This document shows positions 23,930 through 31,363 of a stretch of DNA of 31,618 nt, piece by piece. Position numbers and translations under genes: made by a program. Each line of letters begins with the position of its first letter. Position 1 is the stretch's first letter. Below the pieces are notes generated by a model. It did no database searches. It was not told where the DNA came from and was given only the letters and a program-made list of their open reading frames with translations. Source of the stretch: JBDNIO01 sp041688215 (GTDB lineage Bacteria > Pseudomonadota > Gammaproteobacteria > Nevskiales > Salinisphaeraceae); contig JBDNIO010000198.1 of assembly GCA_041688215.1 (NCBI GenBank), forward strand, positions 1 to 31,618, read 5' to 3'.

Positions 23930-23938
23930 ACTGGCGCA

Positions 23939-24781
23939 ATGCAAACGCCAGAACCGCTCACAACAGACGCCGCACTGATACGCGGCGAGCCGCTGGATAA
24001 ATTCCCGGAGGATCTCTATATTCCGCCAGACGCACTGCGCGTCATCCTGGAGACGTTTGAGGGGCCGCTGGATCTGCTGCTATACCTGATCCGCCGCCAG
24101 AATCTGGACATTCTCGATATCCCCGTCCTACTCATTACCCAACAGTACATGAGCTATATCGATGCCATGCAGGATCTGGAAATCGAGCTGGCCGGGGAAT
24201 ACCTGCTGATGGCGGCCATGCTGGCGGAGATAAAGTCGCGCATGCTATTGCCGCGCCCGCCGGTGGAAGAAGAAGAGGGCGCCGACCCGCGCGCGGAGCT
24301 GGTGCGCCGCCTGCAGGAATACGAGCGTTACAAAGAAGTATCTGAAAATATCGACGCGATGCCGCGCGTCGGGCGCGAACTGTTTCCCGTACAACTGCCA
24401 CCACAACGCATTGATGTAGACAAACCGCTACCGCAGCTGCAAATCGACGAACTGCTGCTGGCCTTTCGTGAGGTCATGCTGCGCGCGGAACTGTTTACCA
24501 GCCACCATATTCAGCGTGAGCCGCTGTCGGTGCGCGAACGCATGAGCGGTATTCTGGAGCGTTTGCAAAATGGCGAACGCATCGCTTTCGCCAGTTTGTT
24601 TTTGCCCGCCGAAGGCCGCCTCGGTGTCGTCGTCAGTTTCATAGCGATACTTGAGCTTACGCGCGAGGAACTGATCCAGATAGACCAGTCCGAGCCCTAC
24701 GCAGCCATCCATTTATGCATACCCGGTGCGGGCAATAAACCCACCCTACAATACGACAAAATCAGCGGAGACTCGGCGTGA
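23939..24781 (+). CDS. scpA: Segregation and condensation protein A
   Basis: ScpA is the kleisin that bridges the two SMC heads and recruits ScpB. In the 280-residue protein the N-terminal SMC-neck-binding segment contains FEGPLDLLLYLIRRQNLDILDIPV (about 40-63). AGEYLLMAAMLAEIKSRMLLPRP follows, the strongest kleisin signature (about 84-106). The middle acidic/Arg linker leads to a winged-helix C-domain (about 205-260, RIAFASLFLPAEGRLGVVVSFIA-ILEL). The N-terminus carries about 30 extra residues before the conserved domain, common in proteobacteria. It overlaps scpB by four bases (GTGA). Confidence 0.96.
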   Translation: MQTPEPLTTDAALIRGEPLDKFPEDLYIPPDALRVILETFEGPLDLLLYLIRRQNLDILDIPVLLITQQYMSYIDAMQDLEIELAGEYLLMAAMLAEIKSRMLLPRPPVEEEEGADPRAELVRRLQEYERYKEVSENIDAMPRVGRELFPVQLPPQRIDVDKPLPQLQIDELLLAFREVMLRAELFTSHHIQREPLSVRERMSGILERLQNGERIAFASLFLPAEGRLGVVVSFIAILELTREELIQIDQSEPYAAIHLCIPGAGNKPTLQYDKISGDSA

Positions 24782-25482
24782 GCGAAGCCCGAAGTAGTGA
24801 AATCGTAGACGAATCTATAATGCATTGCATCGAGGCGCTGCTGATGGCCGCCGATGGCGCGTTATCGATAGAGCGCCTGGAAAGTCTGCTTGCAAATAGC
24901 GGTGAACCTGACCGCAAGGCCATTCGCGTGGCCCTGAAAGCGCTGGAAGCGCATTACGCGGAACGTGCGGCCGTGCTGGTGGAAGTGGCCGGGGGCTGGC
25001 GCTTTCAGGTGCGCGAAGACTATGCCGAGCTGGTGGGCAAGCTCTGGGAAGAGCGGCCGCCGCGGCTATCGCGCGCGTTAATGGAAACGCTGGCGCTTAT
25101 TTGTTATCGCCAGCCGCTTTCACGCGGGGAAATCGAGGAAGTGCGCGGTGTGTCGGTGTCTTCGTCCATTATAAAAACCCTGCTCGAGCGCGAATGGATT
25201 CGGGTTGTGGGCTATCGGGAAGTCCCGGGCCGGCCGGCCTTGTTCGGCACCACGCGGCAATTCCTTGACGATTTCAATGTGAAGTCCCTGGAACAATTGC
25301 CCACCCTGCCGGAAATTCGCGATCTTGACCGGCTGGACGAAGCCGTTCGCCGGCTAAGAGGCGAAACTGACACCCAAGACGAAAGCGAAGAGAACGCCGA
25401 GCAAACCGTTGAATCTGCCGGCAGCGAAACAGGTGAGGCGCCCGAGTCACCTGAGCCGCCTCAGTCGGACGCATTGCACTAA
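24778..25482 (+). CDS. scpB: Segregation and condensation protein B
   Basis: ScpB dimerises and binds ScpA in the SMC complex. The 234-residue protein has two winged-helix domains: CIEALLMAADGALSIERLESLL (about 17-38) in the first and PRLSRALMETLALICYRQPLSRGEIEEVRGV (about 97-127) in the second, then VPGRPALFGTT. The C-terminal ~45 residues are acidic and Glu/Ser/Pro-rich, probably disordered. The GTG start at 24778 overlaps the scpA stop, and the stop overlaps the rluB ATG by one base, so scpA, scpB and rluB are translationally coupled. Confidence 0.95.
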   Translation: MSEARSSEIVDESIMHCIEALLMAADGALSIERLESLLANSGEPDRKAIRVALKALEAHYAERAAVLVEVAGGWRFQVREDYAELVGKLWEERPPRLSRALMETLALICYRQPLSRGEIEEVRGVSVSSSIIKTLLEREWIRVVGYREVPGRPALFGTTRQFLDDFNVKSLEQLPTLPEIRDLDRLDEAVRRLRGETDTQDESEENAEQTVESAGSETGEAPESPEPPQSDALH

Positions 25483-26231
25483 TGCCCGCCGAGCGTTTAC
25501 AAAAGCTGCTCGCGCACGCGGGTTTGGGCTCGCGCCGTGAAATCGAGGGCTGGATTGCCGAGGGGCGGGTAAAGCTCAACAACAAAACCGCCAAACTCGG
25601 GGATACTGCAACAACTCGCGACAAGGTGGCGGTAGACGACAAAACCATCAATCTGGCCGATTCCCAGGCTGCGCCATGCCGTGTTCTGGCATTCAAAAAG
25701 CATACAGATCAGGTGGTCACCCGGCGTGATCCGGAGGGGCGGCCGACCGTTTTCGCCAAACTGCCGCGTCTTAAAACCGGCCGCTGGCTGGCGGTAGGGC
25801 GGCTGGATATCAATACTTCAGGCCTGTTGCTGCTCACAACCGACGGCGAACTTAAACGCCGTCTGGAACACCCCAGCTACGAAATAGAGCGTGAATACGC
25901 AGTGCGCGTGCACGGCCTCGTAACCGACGCCATGTTGAAAACTCTGACCACCGGGGTAGAACTAGAAGATAGTGAGGCACGATTTGATGGCATCCGCCGG
26001 GTCGACCGCGGCCGCGTAGATAACAGCAGCAACCACTGGTTCCATGTCTTGCTGCACGAAGGCCGCAATCGTCTGGTGCGCCGGCTTTGGGCTAGTCAGG
26101 GGGTTGAAGTCAGCCGCCTGATCCGGGTGGGGTTCGGGCCGGTCGCATTACCCACGGGCATCAAGGCCGGGGGCTATTACGAACTGGTACCCGATGAGGT
26201 CAAAGTATTGTCGCAGATTGTCGATCTTTAG
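25482..26231 (+). CDS. rluB: 23S rRNA pseudouridine(2605) synthase RluB
   Basis: RluB isomerises U2605 of 23S rRNA. The 249 residues have an N-terminal S4 RNA-binding domain (1-60, ERLQKLLAHAGLGSRREIE) and a RsuA/RluB/E/F catalytic domain with GRLDINTSGLLLLTTDGEL (Asp109 nucleophile). EREYAVRVHG and LHEGRNRLVRRLW follow. The synteny scpB-rluB is usual. RluB is chosen over RluE/RluF because of the S4 domain and position. It lacks the long C-terminal extension of some RluB proteins. A 449-bp gene-free stretch follows. Confidence 0.94.
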   Translation: MPAERLQKLLAHAGLGSRREIEGWIAEGRVKLNNKTAKLGDTATTRDKVAVDDKTINLADSQAAPCRVLAFKKHTDQVVTRRDPEGRPTVFAKLPRLKTGRWLAVGRLDINTSGLLLLTTDGELKRRLEHPSYEIEREYAVRVHGLVTDAMLKTLTTGVELEDSEARFDGIRRVDRGRVDNSSNHWFHVLLHEGRNRLVRRLWASQGVEVSRLIRVGFGPVALPTGIKAGGYYELVPDEVKVLSQIVDL

Positions 26232-26303
26232 ACATAGTGGTTCCAACGGTGACGCAGGTATCGCATAAAAATGCGTCCGTTACGAATGCACTTAGACATT
26301 ATG

Positions 26304-26613
26304 AACACAGAGGCACACAGAGGTTTTTTGTTTTGAAATCACGGCTGTCCCACAAAATTTTGCGCGCTGGAGATCAAACGCTTACCGCATGGGCAGTTCG
26401 TAAGAGCACGGCCGATGGAGATATGAAGTTCGGTTATTCCTTGCGTCATTCCGGAAAGTTCGAAGCCCGAGCTTAGCGAGCCGAACGTCCGGAATCCAGG
26501 TTCTATAAGGTCTCACTGGATTCCGGGTCTTCGCCCGGAATGACCGGTACGAGTTTATGGGACAGCAGTGTTTTGAAATATTTCCTCTGTGCGCCTCTGC
26601 GCGCCTCTGTGTT
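26304..26613. repeat. Nested inverted-repeat element made of 10-bp CAGAGG units
   Basis: The left end has two tandem 10-bp units, AACACAGAGG and CACACAGAGG (26304-26323). The right end has three inverted units (26584-26613: CCTCTGTGCG, CCTCTGCGCG, CCTCTGTGTT). Inside them GCTGTCCCA (26344-26352) faces TGGGACAGC (26558-26566), and TTTTGAAAT occurs as a direct copy next to both ends. It encloses the 100-bp palindromic element below. The whole 26232-26680 gap has no convincing gene. Similar ACAGAGG-type intergenic repeats are familiar from proteobacterial genomes. Confidence 0.7.
26445..26544. repeat. 100-bp palindromic intergenic element (GTCATTCCGG ends)
   Basis: GTCATTCCGG (26445-26454) and CCGGAATGAC (26535-26544) bound exactly 100 bp. 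Two hairpins lie within: ATTCCGGA..TCCGGAAT (left) and ATTCCGGG..CCCGGAAT (right). GGAATCCAG..CTGGATTCC can pair across the middle as an alternative. The pattern is that of the widespread GTCATTCC...GGAATCCAG dispersed repeats, probably a MITE- or REP-like element. Confidence 0.7.
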
Positions 26614-26680
26614 TTAAAAAAGAGCAGTTGAAGAATGTGTAGCAAGACATTGCCACGACATGTTTCATATCAGCGTCGCT

Positions 26681-27409
26681 TTAGAAATTATTCGCCTCAA
26701 TGCGTTGCCCGCTAACCCCACGGCTGGCCGGGCCTAATAGATACAACACCGACGCTACTGCAGTTTCCGCGGGGCGCGCCTTGGGGTCATCCGACGGAAA
26801 GGCTTTGCCGCGCAAAGGCGTGCTCAACGGGCCCGGATCGACGCAATTAAAGCGTAGATTCTCGACATGACGATTTTCGGCGGCGAATAGGGAGCACAGG
26901 GTTTCCACACCGCATTTGCCCGCGGCATAGGCGCCCCAGTAAGCCTTGGCGTCTTGCGCGATGCTGTCGGCTGCAAAAACTACCGATGCGTCCGGCGCGG
27001 CGCGCAGCAAGCCCAGGCACGCCTGAGTAATGGCAAATGGCGCGGTTAGATTGACATGGATGCTGCGCTGCCAGTCGGCGACTTCGTAATCCTGCAGGGG
27101 TTTGAGCCCGTCAAAATGCGCCGCCAGCTGAACAATGCCATCAAGGCGGCCACAATCGTTTTGAATGCCTTCCACCAGGCGCTGGTAATCGTCCGCGCTG
27201 GCTTTGGTAAAATCCAGTGGGAACAGGGCAGGCTGTTTGCCACCGTCGGCAACTATCGTGTCGTAAACCTGTTCCAGTGGTTTGAGACGCCGGCCCACCA
27301 GAATCAGTTCAGCGCCGGCTTTTGCCGCAGCCTGCGCAACCACGGAACCCAGGCCGCCGCCAGCTCCGGTGATCAGAATTACGCGGCCATCCAAGTCAGC
27401 TGTAGTCAT
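26681..27409 (-). CDS. yciK: YciK-like short-chain dehydrogenase/reductase
   Basis: A 242-residue classical SDR. The Rossmann NAD(P)-binding motif TGAGGGLG is at 14-21, the conserved N of HVNLTAP at 120, and the catalytic set Ser149, Tyr161 and Lys165 (YAAGK). The segment YWGAYAAGK and the later FNCVDPGPLSTPLRGKAFPSDDP resemble E. coli YciK, whose substrate is unknown. It lies directly after gph/mupP, the stop of that gene touching this ATG, as the last gene of ubiG-gph/mupP-yciK. The substrate cannot be inferred. A terminator was not seen before the repeat region. Confidence 0.88.
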   Translation of the reverse strand: MTTADLDGRVILITGAGGGLGSVVAQAAAKAGAELILVGRRLKPLEQVYDTIVADGGKQPALFPLDFTKASADDYQRLVEGIQNDCGRLDGIVQLAAHFDGLKPLQDYEVADWQRSIHVNLTAPFAITQACLGLLRAAPDASVVFAADSIAQDAKAYWGAYAAGKCGVETLCSLFAAENRHVENLRFNCVDPGPLSTPLRGKAFPSDDPKARPAETAVASVLYLLGPASRGVSGQRIEANNF

Positions 27410-28099
27410 TTATGCGTTGGCCTGTTTGCAGAGCTCGGTAACAGCGTCGGTTAATTCAGTGATGTCATTTATTACCGCATCGGCCTTCCATATAGCGATA
27501 TCTTCGCCAGGGGCGATATAGCCGTAAGCCGCGGCAATGGTGAGCATGCTCGCAGCACGACCCGCTTCAATATCGCGGTCGGAATCACCCACATAAATGC
27601 AAGTGGATGGGTCGATACCCATACGTTCACAAGCCAGAAACAACGGCGCAGGGTGGGGTTTGGCATGCGCGGCTGAATCGCCGCCGACGACGCAGGCGGG
27701 TGCCGGATCAAAAGCCATGGCCTGCATCAACGGCACTGCTAGCGATTCGTATTTGTTGGTGACTACGCCCCATTGGAAACCCGCGTCGACCAGGTCTGCC
27801 ATGGCTTCGCGTGTGCCGGGGAAGGGCTGGCTAAGCTCGGTCATTTTTTCGCGATATAGATCGATAAAATGCAGGCGCAGCTCCTCGTAGCGCGCGTCAT
27901 CCGGAGTCACTGAAAGCCCGGTGCCGAGCATGCCGCGCGCGCCCCAGGAGGCTAAATGGCGCAGTTCTGCGGCAGGCATCTCCGCTAATCCAGCGTCGGT
28001 GCGCATGCTGTTTACGGTAGCTGCCAAGTCCGGCGCAGTATCGAGCAACGTGCCATCCAGATCGAGCAGGACGGCCGCAACAGGCGGTCTTTGTTTCAT
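27410..28099 (-). CDS. gph: Phosphoglycolate phosphatase-family HAD hydrolase (Gph or MupP)
   Basis: A 229-residue HAD subfamily IA phosphatase. Motif I is LLDLDGTLLDTAPDLA (Asp13, Asp15), motif II WGVVTNK, motif III HAKPHPAPLFLA and motif IV YVGDSDRDIEAGRAA. Gph clears 2-phosphoglycolate from oxidative DNA damage. However, in pseudomonads the homologue between ubiG and yciK is MupP, which dephosphorylates MurNAc-6-phosphate in peptidoglycan recycling. The order here is identical and blocks such as GARGML, AAYGYI and IWKAD resemble MupP as I remember it. I therefore regard MupP as at least as likely as Gph. It is followed without spacing by yciK and preceded 20 bp upstream by ubiG. Confidence 0.85.
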   Translation of the reverse strand: MKQRPPVAAVLLDLDGTLLDTAPDLAATVNSMRTDAGLAEMPAAELRHLASWGARGMLGTGLSVTPDDARYEELRLHFIDLYREKMTELSQPFPGTREAMADLVDAGFQWGVVTNKYESLAVPLMQAMAFDPAPACVVGGDSAAHAKPHPAPLFLACERMGIDPSTCIYVGDSDRDIEAGRAASMLTIAAAYGYIAPGEDIAIWKADAVINDITELTDAVTELCKQANA

Positions 28100-28119
28100 A
28101 TTTCAGTGTGTTTGGCGCG

Positions 28120-28815
28120 TTATTTTACGGCATGCAGGAAGTAGTTCACGTCCGGACTGCCACCGATTCTGGCCGTGTGCAGGAGCGGATTGTAATGCAT
28201 GCCCACTATCTCCTGCACATCCAGTTTTGCAGCCCGCGCCCATTGCGATAGCTCAGAGGGTTTGATGAGCTTTGCGTACTCATGGGTGCCTTGTGGTACT
28301 AATCCCAGGAGATATTCCGCCCCGGCAATGGCCAATAACCAGGACTTGGGGTTGCGGTTGATGGTTGAAAAGAACAGCTGGCCACCGGGTTTGGCCAGGT
28401 GGGCGCAATCGTCGACAATTACGCTGGGCTCAGGCACATGTTCGAGCATTTCCATACAGGTCACGATATCGAAATGCGTGATATTCTGCGCAGCGTAATC
28501 GCGGCTGCTTATGCACTCATACTGCACTTGAGCGCCGGTTTGTTCTGCGTGAACGCGCGCGGCGTCCAACAGCTCGGGCGCCAAATCGATGCCGGTAACC
28601 TCCGCGCCGGCCAGCGCCATGGCTTCAGAGAGTATCCCCGCGCCGCAGCCAACATCCAGTACTTTTTTGCCTGCAAGTGGGGCACGCTGCTCAATGAAGT
28701 CCAGTCGAGCGGGGTTGATATCATGTAAGGTGCGCATTTCGCCTTCCCGGTCCCACCACTGGGCTGCTAGGGCGGCGAATTTGCTGAGTTCTTCCTGTTG
28801 GGAACTGACGGACAT
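28120..28815 (-). CDS. ubiG: Ubiquinone biosynthesis O-methyltransferase UbiG
   Basis: UbiG carries out both O-methylations of ubiquinone synthesis using S-adenosylmethionine. The 231-residue protein has the family start QQEELSKFAALAAQWWDREG and RTLHDINPARLDFI, SAM motif I VLDVGCGAGILSE (52-64), DLAPELLDAA, and CMEMLEHVPEP (post-I region). PKSWLLAIAGAEYLLGLVPQGTHEY follows, then YNPLLHTARIGGSPDVNYFLH. ATG 28815 is chosen because homology starts there; the frame is open to 28989 without similarity. It heads ubiG-gph/mupP-yciK, divergent from gluQ. Confidence 0.97.
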   Translation of the reverse strand: MSVSSQQEELSKFAALAAQWWDREGEMRTLHDINPARLDFIEQRAPLAGKKVLDVGCGAGILSEAMALAGAEVTGIDLAPELLDAARVHAEQTGAQVQYECISSRDYAAQNITHFDIVTCMEMLEHVPEPSVIVDDCAHLAKPGGQLFFSTINRNPKSWLLAIAGAEYLLGLVPQGTHEYAKLIKPSELSQWARAAKLDVQEIVGMHYNPLLHTARIGGSPDVNYFLHAVK

Positions 28816-28978
28816 ATTCAATCTCGTATACTTGCCAAATGGCATGGACGCGTGAATCTTGCGAATTACACTACAGGACGTCAGGCAGGCGAGCCCGGTG
28901 TCGTCGGCGTGTTGTCCTGGGTGCCTCCTATGATGACACTTTCCGACGTAGATTCGTATCAACGCAGTAGCCATTAAC

Positions 28979-29893
28979 ATGCAAACCACGGGTCAAAACA
29001 CGCAGGTAGTGGGTCGTTACGCGCCCTCGCCTAGCGGGGCTCTACATTTTGGGTCGCTGGTTGCTGCTTTGGCCAGTTTTCTGCAGGCGCGTAGCGCGAA
29101 CGGCGCCTGGGTTTTACGCATTGAAGATATTGATCCTCCCCGAGAGGTGCCTGGCGCCGCGGATGCCATCCTGCATGCGCTGGAGGTATATGGGTTGCAC
29201 TGGGACGGAGCTGTGCTTTACCAGAGCAGCCGTCTGGATGCCTATGCCGACGCCATAGCTGCGCTCAAGGCGGAAAACCGGGCATTCGACTGCGCCTGTA
29301 CGCGTAAGCAGGCCCGCAAAGGCCCTGCGGGTCTGGAAGGCTCGATTTATCCGGGTACCTGCCGGCATGGCTTGCCCGCCGGGCGTGCCGCCCGGTCTGT
29401 GCGCGTGGCTGTGGATGCGCGGGACTGCGGATTTTTAGATGCAATACAGGGGGATGTATCGCAGAACCTGAAACACGAAGTAGGTGACTTTATCCTGCGG
29501 CGCGCCGACGGGTACTTTGCGTATCAGCTGGCGGTAGTTGTAGACGACGCCCACCAGGGCATTACAGAGGTCGTTCGTGGCGCCGATTTGCTAACTTCGA
29601 CACCCAGGCAGATTTATTTGCAGCAATGCCTGGGCCTGGTTACGCCGCAGTATTGCCATATCCCCATCGTGCTGGACGCGCGCGGCGAAAAACTCAGCAA
29701 ACACAGCCATGCCAAGGCACTGGACCTGCGCCGGCCGGGTTATGGGCTGTTTGCGGCGCTGGCGTTTCTTGGCCAGAGTTCCCCGCCAGATTTGTCTGGC
29801 GCCGCACCGGAAGAATTGCTTGCCTGGGCTGTTGCGAACTGGACCATAGCCAATGTGCCCAAAGATGGCAGGACTGAAAAACCTTCCAGTTGA
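28979..29893 (+). CDS. gluQ: Glutamyl-Q tRNA(Asp) synthetase
   Basis: GluQRS attaches glutamate to queuosine at position 34 of tRNA-Asp. The 304-residue protein is a truncated GluRS without anticodon-binding domain: YAPSPSGALHFGSLVAALAS holds the HIGH-like motif, IEDIDPPRE and the zinc ligands in FDCACTRKQ...YPGTCR follow, and KLSKHSHAK is the KMSKS equivalent. Queuosine itself depends on preQ1 made by QueF, encoded at 13902. The last ~35 residues are divergent. It is divergent from ubiG and ahead of the convergent porin gene. In many relatives gluQ follows dksA; here the two are 17 kb apart. Confidence 0.95.
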   Translation: MQTTGQNTQVVGRYAPSPSGALHFGSLVAALASFLQARSANGAWVLRIEDIDPPREVPGAADAILHALEVYGLHWDGAVLYQSSRLDAYADAIAALKAENRAFDCACTRKQARKGPAGLEGSIYPGTCRHGLPAGRAARSVRVAVDARDCGFLDAIQGDVSQNLKHEVGDFILRRADGYFAYQLAVVVDDAHQGITEVVRGADLLTSTPRQIYLQQCLGLVTPQYCHIPIVLDARGEKLSKHSHAKALDLRRPGYGLFAALAFLGQSSPPDLSGAAPEELLAWAVANWTIANVPKDGRTEKPSS

Positions 29894-29960
29894 AGCGCCT
29901 GCAGGATTATTGCCAGTGAGTCTTGTCAAAGCGGCGCTCATACGTCAATAACAGCCAAGC

Positions 29961-29993
29961 AAAGAAAAGCCCGGCCCCACATGGGGCCGGGCT
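29961..29993 (-). terminator. Terminator of the porin gene
   Basis: AGCCCGGCCCC (29968-29978) and GGGGCCGGGCT (29983-29993) form a perfect 11-bp stem with an ACAT loop. On the minus strand it is followed by TTTCTTT (29967-29961). It ends the porin transcript 27 bp past its stop and may also slow gluQ transcription from the other side. Confidence 0.8.
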
Positions 29994-30019
29994 AATAGCC
30001 ATCGTCTAGTCAGTTTGGC

Positions 30020-31126
30020 TTATTTGTCTACGTGCAGTTCCACGCGACGGTTTTGCGCACGGCCAGCCGGATTGCCTGATCCGTTTGGCTTGGTGTTCGG
30101 CGCAACCGGACGCGTTTCGCCAAAGCCCTGGGTGGTCATGCGGCTCGCTGCGATGCCATGGCTGCTCAAGTAAGCTTTCACGGAATCAGCCCGACGCTGT
30201 GACAGGTCCAGGTTATACGAGCTGCTACCGATGCTGTCGGTATGGCCCTCGACCCGAACGTTAAGATTTGGGCTGCCCTGGAGTGCGTTGACAACGTTAT
30301 CCAGTCGATTGCCGGCCTGCGCTGTGAGCCTGGCGGAATCGAACTCGAAGGTAACGCCTTTGAGTACTACCGGTGCAACTCTCTCAACCGGGCAACCATT
30401 GGCACCTACCTGGGTGCCGGGCGGGGTGCCGGGGCATTGGTCACGGTTGTCGGGCACGCCGTCGCCGTCACTGTCAGCAGGTTGAACCGGTGCCGGTGCC
30501 GGAGCAGGTTCTGGTGCCGGCGGTGGTGGTGCCGCAGCACGGGGCTTGGGCCCTAACGGAATTTGCAAGCCCAAGGAGATAACGTTATCGCGGAACTTGA
30601 ATTCGCCACCGCCGGGTGCATCAACATCGGTGGTACGGTAACGATACTCGCCGCGCACCGATAGACCCGAGTCAAACAGCGGCGCCAAAAAGCCGATACC
30701 CAGATCGACAAAATCCGAGTCTTGGTCGTTTAGTCCAAGCGCAACGGCATCGAAATCGTGCTCGCCTGCACCGATACCCACAATGCCGAAAATTGGGAAG
30801 ATATCGCGTGCTGGGAACAGTAATGCGCTTATTCCGTAGCCGGTGGTGTCAATATTGGGGTCGGGTCCGACCAGGCTCGAGCGGGTATCTACATCGTTGA
30901 AATGGAAAGCATAAATTTCCAATGCCAAGTGCTTGGTAAGTGTTTTGCCCACACTTAATTGGATGCCTTCTTTGTCTTCAGGGTCGAAGTTGTCCTCATC
31001 AAAAAAACCATAGCTGGCTAGGGGGGCCACGTAAAACCGATCATCAAGAGGCTCGTCCGCCGATGCCATGCCCGATATACCAAGGCCGGCTACAATAGCT
31101 AGACCTATGAATTGTCTGCGAAACAT
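30020..31126 (-). CDS. OmpA/OprF-family outer-membrane porin
   Basis: A 368-residue outer-membrane protein with a signal peptide (1-23, cleavage after ASA). An eight-stranded barrel domain follows (about 24-192, aromatic-rich alternating strands, end SLGLQIPLGPKP). A Pro/Ala linker (about 194-215) and a calcium-binding thrombospondin type 3 stretch DSDGDGVPDNRDQCPGTPPG with a cysteine pair come next. The C-terminal OmpA peptidoglycan-binding domain (about 255-368) has TFEFDSARL, VEGHTDSIGS, LSQRRADSVKAYL and GRAQNRRVEL. It ties the outer membrane to the wall and may form small pores. The TSP3 linker with Cys pair is OprF-like. GGGAG precedes the ATG. Expression is probably high given the clean promoter and terminator. 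Confidence 0.93.
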   Translation of the reverse strand: MFRRQFIGLAIVAGLGISGMASADEPLDDRFYVAPLASYGFFDEDNFDPEDKEGIQLSVGKTLTKHLALEIYAFHFNDVDTRSSLVGPDPNIDTTGYGISALLFPARDIFPIFGIVGIGAGEHDFDAVALGLNDQDSDFVDLGIGFLAPLFDSGLSVRGEYRYRTTDVDAPGGGEFKFRDNVISLGLQIPLGPKPRAAAPPPPAPEPAPAPAPVQPADSDGDGVPDNRDQCPGTPPGTQVGANGCPVERVAPVVLKGVTFEFDSARLTAQAGNRLDNVVNALQGSPNLNVRVEGHTDSIGSSSYNLDLSQRRADSVKAYLSSHGIAASRMTTQGFGETRPVAPNTKPNGSGNPAGRAQNRRVELHVDK

Positions 31127-31157
31127 TTTGTTTCTCCCATAAATAGTAGAAAAGTCC

Positions 31158-31232
31158 TATCTAAACTTTTTAGGCTATGTCACCAAAGAATAGTGATTTT
31201 CTATAAGTTACATATAGTTCGGTGACATAGCC
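31158..31232 (-). promoter_or_regulatory. Porin promoter with an inverted repeat acting as candidate operator
   Basis: On the minus strand TTGGTG (31186-31181), 17 bp and TAGATA (31163-31158) form a plausible promoter 31 bp before the porin ATG. GGCTATGTCACC (31173-31184), which overlaps the -35 and spacer, is repeated as its exact reverse complement at 31221-31232. The similarity extends outward through ACTTTTTA-rich flanks (about 31165-31242). A regulator bound to both arms would control the porin gene; a terminal repeat of a mobile element is the alternative. Confidence 0.5.
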
Positions 31233-31287
31233 ACTTTTTAAGTTTAAGTACGTCCACATTATCCTCAGCTTTACTATACGCTTAGGG

Positions 31288-31319
31288 TGAGTTGTAAGCA
31301 ATACTAAACTTACAACTCA
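31288..31319. repeat. 11-bp perfect inverted repeat
   Basis: TGAGTTGTAAG (31288-31298) faces CTTACAACTCA (31309-31319) across a ten-base loop. There is no T tract, so it is not a standard terminator. It lies in the gene-free, AT-rich stretch between the porin gene and the coding-like right end. Confidence 0.6.
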
Positions 31320-31363
31320 AGTTTCGGAGTTAAAATTGGCAAATATTCGTCAATAAATCCTCA

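Noticed and set aside
26237..26476. 79-codon frame in the repeat region
   Set aside because: It runs through the inverted repeats, has no family features and is explained by repeat sequence.
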